Counted from the first letter of the stretch, positions 7,801 to 16,674 are shown. The stretch: DNA of 28,009 bases from Cacconaster sp045601245 (GCA_045601245.1 JAZRZH010000022.1:1-28009); one strand, 5' to 3'. The notes: generated by a model not told the origin, from the sequence alone. Numbers and translations: made by a program.

Positions 7801-8754
7801 TCAAAAGTTAATGTTCATCCTCAGCCCCAGGGACGGGGTGGTGTTGCCGGAGGCCAGAAGAGGCCACGCCGGTTCGATAATCGTCGGGCTTATCTCGACA
7901 GAGGCGATATTGTCACTGACGTCGAAGTCTGCCATATATGAGAAGACATTCGCGTCTATTATATTGAGCGCATATACCGCTACTATGGCAACCACCGAAT
8001 AGTCACGGTACTTCCTGTAAAGGTCCTTGTACCATTCGGCCTTGCTGGCAGTGATATTTCCGAAGTATCCGCTGGTTGGGTCGTTGTCAATGGTGTAGAG
8101 ATATTTGAAGCGCCTGTATTCCATATCATTGAGGTGGTATGCGTAGCCGCATGCGGCGAATCCGCCCACCCATATTGGAAGTTTCCACCAATCTCCGTTG
8201 TTAATCTGTCCGAGTCCCGGAAGCAGGACGGAGTACAGGGTGGATTTTGCGGGAACCGGCTTGGGGATATCGGTTTTGTAACAGACCACTCCATCGAGCA
8301 GGGATGCCCAATATGTGATTCCAGCACCGATGTAGCTGATGTTTCTGTATGTCTTGAAACGCGGATCTCCTGTTTCCTGGAATTTTTTTCCGAATGTTAT
8401 GCCGCTGTATACCGAGCCACCGATTGCACCGTAGAGAACAGGAACTTTCCACCAGTCTCTGTTGTACATCTGGCTTGCTCCGGGAACGATCACCGCTCCG
8501 GCAAACATATAGCCCGGAGTGAGTGAATCCTTGCCGAAGTATCCGCGTACCAGTCTCTTGATGGAGAATCCCGCCAACGAATCCACTGCTACTGCGGTGG
8601 TGTCGGCCGAGTTGTTGACGTTGTCGTTTTCGGAGCCCGGAGGACCTACCATCGAGCCGACGTTGGATGATGTGGTATTGCTGTTACGGAACTGGGCTTC
8701 AGCTGCGAAGCTCAATCCTGAGAGCATTATCAATATCATCAGTATCCGGCGCAT
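7801..8754 (-). CDS. DUF5683 family envelope protein
   Basis: A 317-residue protein with a signal peptide (1-20, cut after FAAEA) and a hydrophobic core containing two similar segments: one with PGASQMYNRDWWKVP and one with LPGLGQINNGDWWKLP. This duplicated PG.GQ.YN..WWK.P pattern is the mark of the DUF5683 family, found after parB in many Bacteroidota. The C-terminal 60 residues are predicted strands and carry no known motif. Function is not established. Its place between parB and mltD, 16 bp from parB, suggests a link to the cell envelope or cell cycle; this is inference from context only. Confidence 0.85.
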   Translation of the reverse strand: MRRILMILIMLSGLSFAAEAQFRNSNTTSSNVGSMVGPPGSENDNVNNSADTTAVAVDSLAGFSIKRLVRGYFGKDSLTPGYMFAGAVIVPGASQMYNRDWWKVPVLYGAIGGSVYSGITFGKKFQETGDPRFKTYRNISYIGAGITYWASLLDGVVCYKTDIPKPVPAKSTLYSVLLPGLGQINNGDWWKLPIWVGGFAACGYAYHLNDMEYRRFKYLYTIDNDPTSGYFGNITASKAEWYKDLYRKYRDYSVVAIVAVYALNIIDANVFSYMADFDVSDNIASVEISPTIIEPAWPLLASGNTTPSLGLRMNINF

Positions 8755-8770
8755 TCTCTATTTTTCAAAA

Positions 8771-9667
8771 TCAGTCCGATATCGCATTCAAGAATTGTTC
8801 CATCTGGGCTTCGTTCTTGAATTTTACAGTCATTGTTCCGCCACCTTTACCATTGGTTTTGATGGTCACTTTGCCGGCGAAGAATCTGCCTACCGCTTCA
8901 GAAGCCTTCTTCAGCCCTTCCGGAAGTTCGTGGACTCCGGCAACGCTCTTTTCCTGTGCAGCTTCGTGCGCCCTGCGGATCCTCTCCTCCAGCTGGCGTA
9001 CGGACCAGTCGTTGACTATGGTCTGCTCGCAGAGCTTTATCTGTTCTTCAGCATCCTCGAGTCCGAGGAGGGCCTTGGCATGGCCTGCGCTGATCTTCTC
9101 CACCTTTATGGCTTTTTGGATTTCCGGCGGAAGGCGGAGGAGACGCAGATAGTTGGTGACAGTTGCCCTCTTCTTGCCGACTCTGATGGCCATCGCCTCC
9201 TGGGTCAGTTCGCACTCGTCAATCAAGCGCTGGAATCCTATCGCTGTCTCGATGGCGTCGAGATTCTCCCTCTGGATGTTCTCGACAATCGCCATTTCGA
9301 GCATTGCGGCGTCGTCAGCCTTGCGGATATAAGCCGGTACACTCTTCAGCCCTGCGGCGAGGGATGCGCGGTAACGGCGTTCTCCGCTGATAATCTGATA
9401 TCGGCCGTCGGTCATCAGGCGCAGTGTGAGTGGCTGGATGATTCCAAGAACCTTGATTGATTCGGAGAGCTCGGCGAGTGCCTCCTCATCGAAGGTCATA
9501 CGCGGCTGATACGGGTTCGGGATTATCTTGTCAATCGGAATTTCCGTGACTGAAGCAGCGGACGGAGCCTGCTCATCCGTTGTCTGAATGCGGTTGAGCT
9601 GACTTGCGGCATCTTCAAGCATAGCACCCAGGCCCTTGCCGAACGCCAATTGAGATTTCCTGGCCAT
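8771..9667 (-). CDS. parB: Chromosome partitioning protein ParB
   Basis: Binds centromere-like parS sites, slides as a CTP-dependent clamp, and works with ParA to segregate the chromosome. In the 298-residue chain, NPYQPR is at 51-56, the CTP-binding motif GERRYR at 95-100, ENIQREN at 129-135, and a helix-turn-helix at about 153-176 (LTQEAMAIRVGKKRATVTNY). The C-terminal 45 residues should form the dimer domain. Its start overlaps the parA stop as TAATG, so translation is coupled. I found no convincing parS site in this window. Confidence 0.96.
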   Translation of the reverse strand: MARKSQLAFGKGLGAMLEDAASQLNRIQTTDEQAPSAASVTEIPIDKIIPNPYQPRMTFDEEALAELSESIKVLGIIQPLTLRLMTDGRYQIISGERRYRASLAAGLKSVPAYIRKADDAAMLEMAIVENIQRENLDAIETAIGFQRLIDECELTQEAMAIRVGKKRATVTNYLRLLRLPPEIQKAIKVEKISAGHAKALLGLEDAEEQIKLCEQTIVNDWSVRQLEERIRRAHEAAQEKSVAGVHELPEGLKKASEAVGRFFAGKVTIKTNGKGGGTMTVKFKNEAQMEQFLNAISD

Positions 9668-10434
9668 TATGAGTTCTTTTTAATGATTTCCTTGGCGAGA
9701 AGCAGGTAGTTGCTCGCTCCGGTGGAGACGGCGTCGTAGAGGATGGCCGGCTTTCCGAATGAAGGTGCCTCGCTGAGTTTGATATTTCTCGTAATTACGG
9801 TCTCGAAAACCATATTGTCGAAATGTTTCTTGACCTCCTCGACAACCTGGTTGTGGAGCCTGAGGCGTCCGTCGAACATCGTGAAGAGGAACCCTTCGAT
9901 GGACAGTCCCTTGTTGAGCCTTGTCTGGACAATCTTGATGGTGTTGAGCAGTTTGCCAAGTCCCTCCAGGGCGAAGAACTCCGGCTGCACCGGAATGATG
10001 ACCGAATCCGCTGCAGTCAGCGCGTTGATGGTGATCAGGCCCAGCGACGGTGCGCAGTCGAGGATGACGTAATCATAATCGTTGCGTATTGAAGCCAACG
10101 CCTTCTTCAGGACTGATTCGCGATCTTCGAGGTTGATCATCTCGATTTCGGCTCCGACGAGGTCAATGTGCGAGGTAATCACCTTCAAGTACTCGAGTTC
10201 GGTATCCTGAACGGCCTCCTCAATCCTGCGCTCCCCGATAAGGACTTGATATAGTGTGTTCTTCTGCGAAGAGTCCGGGTCGAAGTTGAGACCGGATGTG
10301 GTATTCGCCTGAGGATCAGCGTCTATCACGAGCGTCTTCTTCTCGAGGACAGCGAGCGATGATGCAAGATTTATGGCTGTTGTCGTCTTTCCGACGCCAC
10401 CTTTCTGATTTGCTATTGCGATTACCTTTCCCAT
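9667..10434 (-). CDS. parA: Chromosome partitioning ATPase ParA
   Basis: A 255-residue deviant-Walker ATPase of the ParA/Soj type that forms the DNA-bound gradient moving ParB-parS complexes. The Walker A motif is KGGVGKTT at 11-18 (with the signature lysine K11), followed by DADPQANTTSGL and the Walker B-like ILDCAPSLGL. The short N-terminus with no helix-turn-helix marks the chromosomal type rather than plasmid type Ia. First gene of the four-gene minus-strand cluster. Two candidate TAnnTTTG boxes lie upstream. Confidence 0.96.
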   Translation of the reverse strand: MGKVIAIANQKGGVGKTTTAINLASSLAVLEKKTLVIDADPQANTTSGLNFDPDSSQKNTLYQVLIGERRIEEAVQDTELEYLKVITSHIDLVGAEIEMINLEDRESVLKKALASIRNDYDYVILDCAPSLGLITINALTAADSVIIPVQPEFFALEGLGKLLNTIKIVQTRLNKGLSIEGFLFTMFDGRLRLHNQVVEEVKKHFDNMVFETVITRNIKLSEAPSFGKPAILYDAVSTGASNYLLLAKEIIKKNS

Positions 10435-10468
10435 TATTGTTCCTGCCTTTTTTGCCTTATTTTGCGGG

Positions 10469-10489
10469 CAAATCTAACTCACAAAGTTA
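10469..10489 (-). promoter_or_regulatory. Two candidate parA promoter -7 boxes
   Basis: On the minus strand TAACTTTG (10489-10482) and TAGATTTG (10476-10469) both match TAnnTTTG, 35-55 bases before the parA start. Which one is used cannot be told; an AT-rich tract lies upstream of both. Confidence 0.45.
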
Positions 10490-10554
10490 AGAATCTGTTT
10501 TGAAAAAACTTAATTTTTCTTTTACAATTCTTTTGTGGCGGAATGTCGGCTTTC

Positions 10555-10569
10555 TGGCACGGATATTGC
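10555..10569 (+). promoter_or_regulatory. Sigma-54-like promoter
   Basis: TGGCACGGATATTGC matches the sigma-54 consensus TGGCAC-N5-TTGC exactly, with the correct spacing between the GG and GC pairs. It points along the + strand towards a hexamer repeat, a hairpin and the SRPBCC gene. The start site would be about 10581. No sigma-54 activator gene is in the window. Confidence 0.5.
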
Positions 10570-10594
10570 CTTAACATAATCGAAGTTTTTCATA

Positions 10595-10617
10595 GTTTAA
10601 GTTTAAGTTTAGGTTAG
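10595..10617 (+). repeat. Short tandem repeat of GTTTAA
   Basis: Nearly four direct copies: GTTTAA, GTTTAA, GTTTAG, GTTAG. It starts about 15 bases after the expected sigma-54 start site, so it would lie at the 5' end of that transcript. Confidence 0.6.
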
Positions 10618-10621
10618 TAGT

Positions 10622-10651
10622 AAGGCTCGCGGTCCACGGACAGCGGGCCTT
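10622..10651 (+). terminator. GC-rich hairpin in the parA-SRPBCC spacer
   Basis: AAGGCTCGC (10622-10630) pairs with GCGGGCCTT (10643-10651) through one G-U pair, with a 12-base loop that itself holds GTCC/GGAC. A T-rich but not pure-T stretch follows (ATGAAATTTTTG). It could end a short RNA started at the sigma-54-like promoter, or form a leader structure. Confidence 0.45.
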
Positions 10652-10663
10652 ATGAAATTTTTG

Positions 10664-10671
10664 TATCTTTG
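10664..10671 (+). promoter_or_regulatory. Likely SRPBCC-rsmF-nudix promoter -7 box
   Basis: TATCTTTG matches TAnnTTTG, 21 bases before the ATG at 10693. No clear -33 TTTG lies upstream, because that place is filled by the hairpin at 10622-10651. Confidence 0.5.
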
Positions 10672-10692
10672 TGCTTTATTATTTGATTACTT

Positions 10693-11139
10693 ATGGAAGA
10701 AGTCATAGGCAAGACAATTGTTCTCAACAAGCCGTCATATGTCATTTATTCGGCGATGTCCGATCTCAGGAATATTACCGCCGGGCTGCCGGAGCAGTAC
10801 AGGGAAAAGGTTGTTGTGGATCAGGATACTATCGTAGCGAAGGTCCAGAACTTCGAGCTCGGCGTCAAGGTTAATAACCGCACGCCGTTCTCCCGCGTCG
10901 ATTTCGAGCAGTACGGGCAGGTTCCGTTCCCGTTCCTGCTCTCCATCATCACCGATCCGGCAAGCGACGACACCACATATTTCCATATTGAGCTCCGCGC
11001 ACAGCTCAATGCTGTGATGCGTATGATGTTCGGGAAGAAGCTCCGCGAAGTCGTGGACAAACTCACCGACGGCATCGCGCAGGCCGCTTCCGGACAAGTT
11101 CCAAAGGAGTGGGAACAATATACCCAGGGCAAATTCTAG
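10693..11139 (+). CDS. SRPBCC (START-like) family protein
   Basis: A 148-residue cytoplasmic protein with the pattern of the SRPBCC helix-grip fold: an N-terminal strand and helix (PSYVIYSAMSDLRNI), a run of strands, and a long C-terminal helix (LREVVDKLTDGIAQAA). Such proteins bind hydrophobic ligands in a deep pocket. Homologues of this length are common in Bacteroidota and have no assigned role. It is the first gene of a plus-strand run with an rRNA methyltransferase (9-bp gap) and a Nudix hydrolase. There is no signal peptide. The ligand is unknown. Confidence 0.7.
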   Translation: MEEVIGKTIVLNKPSYVIYSAMSDLRNITAGLPEQYREKVVVDQDTIVAKVQNFELGVKVNNRTPFSRVDFEQYGQVPFPFLLSIITDPASDDTTYFHIELRAQLNAVMRMMFGKKLREVVDKLTDGIAQAASGQVPKEWEQYTQGKF

Positions 11140-11148
11140 CACATTCCG

Positions 11149-12462
11149 ATGCTGCCGGCACATTTCACGGATCTCCTGGCTGAATCCATCGGGGCGGAGT
11201 CTGCCTCGGCGCTTGTGGAGCATCTTGACGATGCCCCGTCGGTGTCCGTGCGTGCAAATCCCTTCAAGATTGGTGTGGATGCGCTTCGCAACCATTTCGG
11301 CGACAATGCTTCTGATGCGGTCTGCTGGTCGCCTGACTCCTTTTATCTCAATGAGCGTCCTTCATTCACGCTGGATCCGCTCTTCCACTCAGGCGCATAT
11401 TATGTCCAGGAGGCATCTTCGATGTATGTGGGTGCTATTCTGCGCTCCCTGCGGGCTGATGGCGGGCTTGAATCGGCCAGGATTCTCGATCTCTGTGCCG
11501 CACCGGGCGGAAAGACCACTGACATCATCTCAAATATGGGAGGCGGCAGCCTTCTGGTCAGCAATGAGGTGATACGCAACAGGGCTACCATTCTGGCGGA
11601 GAATGTCGCCAGGTGGGGTTGCCCGAATGTTCTGGTCACAAACAATGACCCGGCTGATTTCAAGGCGTTTGACGGCTGGTTCGACCTTGTCGTGGTGGAT
11701 GCCCCCTGCTCGGGCGAGGGAATGTTCCGGAAGGACGATGAGGCTGTGGCAGAATGGTCTATAGACAATGTGAAGCTTTGCGCGGCACGTCAGCGCAGGA
11801 TCCTCTCGGATATATGGCATTCGCTGGCCGAGGGAGGCTATATGATATATTCCACCTGCACTTTCAATCACTATGAGGATGAGGACAACGCTGAGTGGAT
11901 CGCTTCCGAGCTCGGTGCGGAACTGCTCGAACAGCGTCATTTCCTGCCCGGAAGGGACAGGGGAGAGGGATTCTACTGCGCTCTGCTTCGCAGGAACGGC
12001 TCTTTGTCAGCACACCGGCAGACGAAGGTCCGCGCAAGACAGCCTCAGGCTTCGTTACCGGACTGCCCTTATGTACGCGAAGGTTTCCGCCTGGCTTCAA
12101 AAGGTACGCTTCTCAAAGCGTATCCGGCTGAGCTGTATGCCGATATGCAGTATGTCGAATCGGCACTCAAGGTTATACATTCGGGCATCGCCGTGGCTGA
12201 GGTCAAGGGTCGCGACTTGATTCCGGAGGCAGATCTTGCGCTCTCGTCAGTAATGTCGGAAGGGGCATTCCCGAAGATTGAGCTCAGCACTCAGGATGCA
12301 CTGCGCTTCCTCGCCAAAGAGCCCCTGATGTTCGATGGATCTCCTATGGGCTATCTGCTGCTCACATATAAGAATCTTCCGCTCGGTTTTGTCAAGAATC
12401 TAGGCAACCGCAGCAACAACCTGCATCCGATGGCACGTAGGATAAGAAAAGATATAGGATAA
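11149..12462 (+). CDS. RsmF-like rRNA cytosine-C5 methyltransferase
   Basis: A 437-residue SAM-dependent RNA m5C methyltransferase of the NOL1/NOP2/Sun family. SAM-binding motif I is DLCAAPGGKT at 114-123, motif IV DAPCSGEGMF has the release cysteine C187, and motif VI STCTFNHYED has the nucleophile C237. The C-terminal 150 residues resemble the RsmF/YebU C-terminal domain, ending in an arginine-rich tail. RsmF methylates 16S rRNA in E. coli; the exact target base here is not known. The gene sits between an SRPBCC gene and a Nudix gene, with a one-base gap to the latter. Confidence 0.9.
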   Translation: MLPAHFTDLLAESIGAESASALVEHLDDAPSVSVRANPFKIGVDALRNHFGDNASDAVCWSPDSFYLNERPSFTLDPLFHSGAYYVQEASSMYVGAILRSLRADGGLESARILDLCAAPGGKTTDIISNMGGGSLLVSNEVIRNRATILAENVARWGCPNVLVTNNDPADFKAFDGWFDLVVVDAPCSGEGMFRKDDEAVAEWSIDNVKLCAARQRRILSDIWHSLAEGGYMIYSTCTFNHYEDEDNAEWIASELGAELLEQRHFLPGRDRGEGFYCALLRRNGSLSAHRQTKVRARQPQASLPDCPYVREGFRLASKGTLLKAYPAELYADMQYVESALKVIHSGIAVAEVKGRDLIPEADLALSSVMSEGAFPKIELSTQDALRFLAKEPLMFDGSPMGYLLLTYKNLPLGFVKNLGNRSNNLHPMARRIRKDIG

Positions 12463-12463
12463 T

Positions 12464-12949
12464 ATGAATCAGGATTATACAGTATATACATCGGCGGGCA
12501 TTTTTTGCTTCGGCACCGAGTCCGAATTCCGCTTGTTCTGCTCAAGGTATCAGGAGGTGAATGCGGGAGGCGGACTGGTGCGGCGAAGCGACGGGTCCTG
12601 TCTGATGATACGCCGTCACGGACAGTGGGATTTGCCGAAAGGAAGGCAGGAGGAAGGGGAGACGATAGAGCAGTGCGCTCTCCGTGAAGTGGAGGAGGAG
12701 ACCGGCATCCGTGGACTCAGGATCGGTCCTATGATCGGTGTTACGCATCATACTTACAATACTTACGGTCCCTCCTGCATCAAGCATACCAGCTGGTTCG
12801 AGATGTATTGCGACGGCGTTCCTGAAACCTCTCCGCAGACTGAGGAGGATATCACCGAGGTTGTCTGGGTATCCGAAAAAGAAGCCCTCATCCGTGCAGG
12901 TGAGAGCTATCCTTCCATTGCCGAAATAATCGGTATCGCTCTTGGCTGA
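12464..12949 (+). CDS. Nudix hydrolase
   Basis: A 161-residue hydrolase of nucleoside diphosphates linked to another group X. The Nudix box (G-x5-E-x7-RE-U-x-EE-x-G-U) is complete at residues 60-82, with G60, E66, R74, E75, E78, E79 and G81. The box is preceded by GQWDLPKG, typical of Ap4A or nucleotide-cleaning subfamilies. About 30 residues precede the domain (SEFRLFCSRYQEV), an extension of unknown role. Substrate cannot be read from the sequence. It is the last gene of the plus-strand trio and its stop faces the LolA-like gene 7 bases away. Confidence 0.92.
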   Translation: MNQDYTVYTSAGIFCFGTESEFRLFCSRYQEVNAGGGLVRRSDGSCLMIRRHGQWDLPKGRQEEGETIEQCALREVEEETGIRGLRIGPMIGVTHHTYNTYGPSCIKHTSWFEMYCDGVPETSPQTEEDITEVVWVSEKEALIRAGESYPSIAEIIGIALG

Positions 12950-12956
12950 GCCTGAA

Positions 12957-13448
12957 TTATCTCATATCGGTTACGATGACATCGTCTCCGAGCGCCTTGG
13001 TATCGAGGACGAAATGTCCGTCATCCCATTTGTCGTGCGGCGTTACTTTCTTGAGGATGAATGTCATCCTGGAGCCGTTATTGTTGCTGAAAGTCAATAC
13101 CGGTTTCCCGTCATTGCTCACGCTGATAGAGGAATCGGCAATCAGGGAGCTTATCATACTATCTGAAATGACAACCTCCTCAGTTTTAGGATTGTAGAGC
13201 CAAAGCGTGTTGCCTTTACAACAGATCACGTGTCCTGCGGCCTCTATCCTGAAGTTAGGATACTGCATTTCTAGCTTGCCATCCTGCGCCTTGAACTCGG
13301 TGCCGTCAAGACCTGTTCCTGACATTGAGAACACCACTTCGGACGAACCCATCGCCTTGAGATAGTTCGCAACCATTTTCGGATCCTGTGCTGAGGCTGC
13401 GGAAGCGAATCCGAGCACAACCGCTATTGTGAGAATGAATCGTTTCAT
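12957..13448 (-). CDS. LolA-like outer-membrane lipoprotein carrier protein
   Basis: A 163-residue periplasmic protein with a clear signal peptide (MKRFILTIAVVLGFASAASA). The mature part has the alternating strand pattern of the LolA fold, including FRIEAAGHVICCKGNTLWLYNPKT, the usual 'G..LW.Y.P' segment of LolA. LolA carries lipoproteins from the inner to the outer membrane. It lies 40 bp after ftsK on the same strand, an arrangement common in Bacteroidota. Sequence similarity to E. coli LolA is only at the level of pattern, so a true chaperone role is probable, not certain. Confidence 0.8.
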   Translation of the reverse strand: MKRFILTIAVVLGFASAASAQDPKMVANYLKAMGSSEVVFSMSGTGLDGTEFKAQDGKLEMQYPNFRIEAAGHVICCKGNTLWLYNPKTEEVVISDSMISSLIADSSISVSNDGKPVLTFSNNNGSRMTFILKKVTPHDKWDDGHFVLDTKALGDDVIVTDMR

Positions 13449-13488
13449 GCCTTGATGAATAGCAAAAGCAGTGCCGCAATTGCTGTAC

Positions 13489-16032
13489 CTAGTTGATGGT
13501 CATATGATCGAGTGATTCGAGTTTCCTGTCGAGGGAGTCGAAGTCTGTTATGAGGACTGAACGCGCCTTGCTGCCTTCATATGGCCCTACGATTCCTGCG
13601 CTCTCCAGCTGGTCAATGATGCGCCCGGCGCGATTGTATCCCAGATTCAACTTGCGTTGAAGAAGGGATGTGGAGCCCTGCTGATACTGGACCACAATCT
13701 TTGCGGCTTCCTCGAAGAGTTTGTCACGCTTGCGCAGGTCGACTTCTCCGGCATCTCCGCCACCATCTTCGCTTTCATCCACATATTCAGGTAGATAGAA
13801 TGGGGAGCTGTAGCCGCGCTGTTCGCTGATGGCCTTGTTGAGCTCGATGATTTCAGGTGTGTCGATCAATGCGCATTGAACTCGTTTGAGATCTTCTCCC
13901 GGAGCCAGCACAAGCATATCTCCGCGTCCGATAAGGCTGTTGGCTCCCGGAGTGTCAATGATGGTCTTCGAATCGATGGAAGTGTTGACCCTGAATGCTA
14001 TGCGGGCATTGAAGTTTGCCTTGATGGTGCCGGTGATGATATCGGTTGTCGGACGCTGTGTGGCAATTACAAGATGGATTCCCACTGCACGTGCCTTTTG
14101 AGCCAGTCTGGCGATAGGCTCTTCTATTTCGCGTCCTGCAGTGGCAAGGAGATCTGCGAACTCATCAATCACTACTACGATGAACGGCAGATATTTATGC
14201 CCTTTCAGAGGGTTGAGCCTCCGGTTGAGGAACTTCTCATTATAATCCTTGATCTGTCGTACGTCGGCCATCTTCAGCAGATCGTAGCGTGCGTCCATTT
14301 CGATGCAGAGTGATTTGAGGGTATAAACGACCTTCTTGGTTTCTGTGAGGATTGCTTCGTCTCCGTCCGGCAGCATTGCCAGGAAATGTTTTTCAATCTT
14401 GTTGTAAAGGGATAGCTCGACTTTCTTAGGGTCCACGAGCACAAGTTTGAGTTCGGCCGGGTGCTTGGTGAATAGCAACGAGGCAAGGATACAGTTGAGA
14501 CCGACGGATTTGCCCTGTCCGGTGGCACCGGCGACCAGAAGATGAGGCATCTTGGCAAGGTCCAGGAAGAAAGGCTCGTTGGTAACTGTGATACCGAGCG
14601 CGAGCGGAAGCTGGAGTTTGGCCTCCTTGAACTGTGGAGAATTGAGCACGGCCTTGAGCGCCACGACACTGGCTTTTTCATTAGGGACCTCGATACCTAC
14701 GGAGTCAAGCAGCGTTACGACGCGTACACCTTTGGCACCCAACGAGATGGCTATATCTTCCTCAAGCCTGCGGACCTGGGCGATCTTGATGCCTTCTGCC
14801 AGATGGATCTTATACAACGTGACTGTCGGACCCATTTTGGCGGTGATGCCGACGACGCCTATCTTGTAATTTGCCAATGCGTTGACGATGCGTTGCTTGT
14901 TCTTCTCGAGCTCATCCCTCGATACTTCGTACCATTTGTCGCGATAGTCTTCGAGAATCGAGAGTGAAGGGAGAATGTATTTCGGCAGATCTAGACGTGG
15001 GTCATAAATACGCGATTTCTCCTCTTCTGTAAGGTTGCTGAGAAAGTCGTTTTCGCTTTCATCCACAGTCAGTTCGACATCTTCCGGAGGGATGATGCCG
15101 CTCGCCGGGAGGCCTGTCGGCGCAATCACCTGGCCATCACTTTCAGGGACATAATCGTCGACCGGCGGAATTATGACATCATCTTCATCCGGACCGGTTA
15201 TCTGAGTATCGCTGAGATCAGGGATCTCCGGTGCGCCCGCATCGTAATCCTCCGGAATGTTGTCAGACAGGTGGTTTGCGTCAATCACATCTCTGTCGTC
15301 ATCAGCCGGCTCTTCATCGGTGTACTCATCTTTTTCAGATTCAGTGTTGTCCTTGCGGCTTCTTTCACCTGCAAATGCATTCTTGGTGCGTTCTGGAATG
15401 GTCGATGTGAAAAGAATGGCATCGTCAAACCAGAATGCTACTTTTTTATTGAGCAAAATGCCCCAGAGCAGCAGGGCGATGAAAATGATGCAACCTGCAC
15501 CGACCTGCCCGAGCATATTGCAAAGCCATTCGCAGGCATAATGCCCATAGATGCCTCCGGGTCCGTTGCCGAGGATGCGGCTGTTTCCGAACAGACCAAA
15601 AATGAATGCAAAAAATACGGAGAATATTATTGCTCCGAAAAGGGATATGATAGTGACTCTTACCAGATTGACGCGCCGAATCCTGAAACAGAAGGCTGAA
15701 ATTGCTGCAAGGAATACCGGAACAATAAATGCTCCAAACCCGAATAGCTTGGAGATCAGGAGGTCAGACCATAGATAGCCTAACTTGCCGCCTGCATTGT
15801 GAACGGTCTGGGCAACATCGAACATAGCCGGGTTTGTGGCGAGGCTTTTGTCTTCGGCCCAGGTGAAGCAGTATGATATCAATGTTGTCAGCGTATAGAT
15901 GGAAAGGATTGCGAATACTATTCCGCAGACAATCCTGATCACCCTGCTGTTCTGGGACGGTTCCGGTTCCGGAACCTGCTGCTTTCTGCCGGCGCTCCCT
16001 CTGCTTTTCTTTGATTTACCCTTCGAAGCCAT
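13489..16032 (-). CDS. ftsK: DNA translocase FtsK/SpoIIIE
   Basis: A septum-bound hexameric motor that pumps DNA during cell division and helps resolve chromosome dimers. The 847-residue chain has a basic N-terminus, four membrane segments (about 31-56, 93-116, 122-149, 174-195), a short acidic linker (228-335), and the alpha-beta motor with Walker A GATGQGKS at 502-509 and Walker B VVVIDEFADL. A winged-helix gamma domain for sequence-directed DNA reading is at about 780-840. The linker is much shorter than that of E. coli FtsK. Its start directly abuts the stop of DUF4290 upstream. Confidence 0.96.
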   Translation of the reverse strand: MASKGKSKKSRGSAGRKQQVPEPEPSQNSRVIRIVCGIVFAILSIYTLTTLISYCFTWAEDKSLATNPAMFDVAQTVHNAGGKLGYLWSDLLISKLFGFGAFIVPVFLAAISAFCFRIRRVNLVRVTIISLFGAIIFSVFFAFIFGLFGNSRILGNGPGGIYGHYACEWLCNMLGQVGAGCIIFIALLLWGILLNKKVAFWFDDAILFTSTIPERTKNAFAGERSRKDNTESEKDEYTDEEPADDDRDVIDANHLSDNIPEDYDAGAPEIPDLSDTQITGPDEDDVIIPPVDDYVPESDGQVIAPTGLPASGIIPPEDVELTVDESENDFLSNLTEEEKSRIYDPRLDLPKYILPSLSILEDYRDKWYEVSRDELEKNKQRIVNALANYKIGVVGITAKMGPTVTLYKIHLAEGIKIAQVRRLEEDIAISLGAKGVRVVTLLDSVGIEVPNEKASVVALKAVLNSPQFKEAKLQLPLALGITVTNEPFFLDLAKMPHLLVAGATGQGKSVGLNCILASLLFTKHPAELKLVLVDPKKVELSLYNKIEKHFLAMLPDGDEAILTETKKVVYTLKSLCIEMDARYDLLKMADVRQIKDYNEKFLNRRLNPLKGHKYLPFIVVVIDEFADLLATAGREIEEPIARLAQKARAVGIHLVIATQRPTTDIITGTIKANFNARIAFRVNTSIDSKTIIDTPGANSLIGRGDMLVLAPGEDLKRVQCALIDTPEIIELNKAISEQRGYSSPFYLPEYVDESEDGGGDAGEVDLRKRDKLFEEAAKIVVQYQQGSTSLLQRKLNLGYNRAGRIIDQLESAGIVGPYEGSKARSVLITDFDSLDRKLESLDHMTIN

Positions 16033-16674
16033 TTAGATTCTTTTCCTCTTTTTGTTCCTTTTCCTGTTGAAGCCGAATTGCTTTCCTCCTCCGCTCTGGA
16101 CTCCGATGCCGGGGCGGGAGAAATTCGCATCACTTGATAACGCTTTCAACTGCATCCCTTCCGGAACTTTCAATCGTTCCTGCGAAAGGCGCTCCATATC
16201 GGCGAAGATGGTTTCATCGGCCACGGAGTCCTTGTTCCAGATAAGGTACTGCTGGCGCATATAGAGAGCAAGCATACGGATCATCTCGGTTTTGGTCTCG
16301 TCGTCCTCGCGGGTTGCGATGAGGTTAATCATATTCTCGATATTGCGTCCGTAGCATGCTGCCTTGACAGGTGTTTTTTCAATAGGGATAGGCTCTGGTT
16401 TGGATGCAAAATCCTTAGGCTCCGGAACCGGATAAGGAGAGTCGATATCGATGTCGAATCCGGCAATCATCTGCATATGGTCCCACAGTTTTTGCTTATA
16501 ATCTGCCGTCTCCTTCATCTGAGGGTTGAGGATCCCCATTACCTGCACCACGGCGCGTATCTGCTCGTTGCGCTTTTCCCTGTCGGGAATGGCTTTGACC
16601 TGCTCAATCATTTTCTGCACGTTGCGGCCGTATTCCGGCAGTATGAGTTTGTCCCGTTGAGTATTGTAATCCAT
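16033..16674 (-). CDS. DUF4290 family protein
   Basis: A 213-residue soluble protein of the Bacteroidota-specific family DUF4290. Recognised by its N-terminus (MDYNTQRDKLILPEYGRN) and the segment VMGILNPQM with KLWDHMQMIAGFDID. The C-terminus is basic (RKRNKKRKRI) after a flexible stretch, suggesting contact with nucleic acid or membrane. No known catalytic motif. It lies immediately before ftsK with no gap and 16 bp after rfbC. Function unknown; co-expression with ftsK hints at a cell-division role. Confidence 0.85.
   Translation of the reverse strand: MDYNTQRDKLILPEYGRNVQKMIEQVKAIPDREKRNEQIRAVVQVMGILNPQMKETADYKQKLWDHMQMIAGFDIDIDSPYPVPEPKDFASKPEPIPIEKTPVKAACYGRNIENMINLIATREDDETKTEMIRMLALYMRQQYLIWNKDSVADETIFADMERLSQERLKVPEGMQLKALSSDANFSRPGIGVQSGGGKQFGFNRKRNKKRKRI

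Noticed and set aside
8519..9460. 313-residue ORF on the + strand
   Set aside because: It is antisense to DUF5683 and parB, which have clear motifs and coding pattern; the shadow has no recognisable domain.
10435..10692. parS site or replication origin near parAB
   Set aside because: No palindrome like TGTTTCACGTGAAACA and no cluster of DnaA boxes (TTATCCACA) was found. An isolated CACGTG near 13228 lacks the flanking bases.
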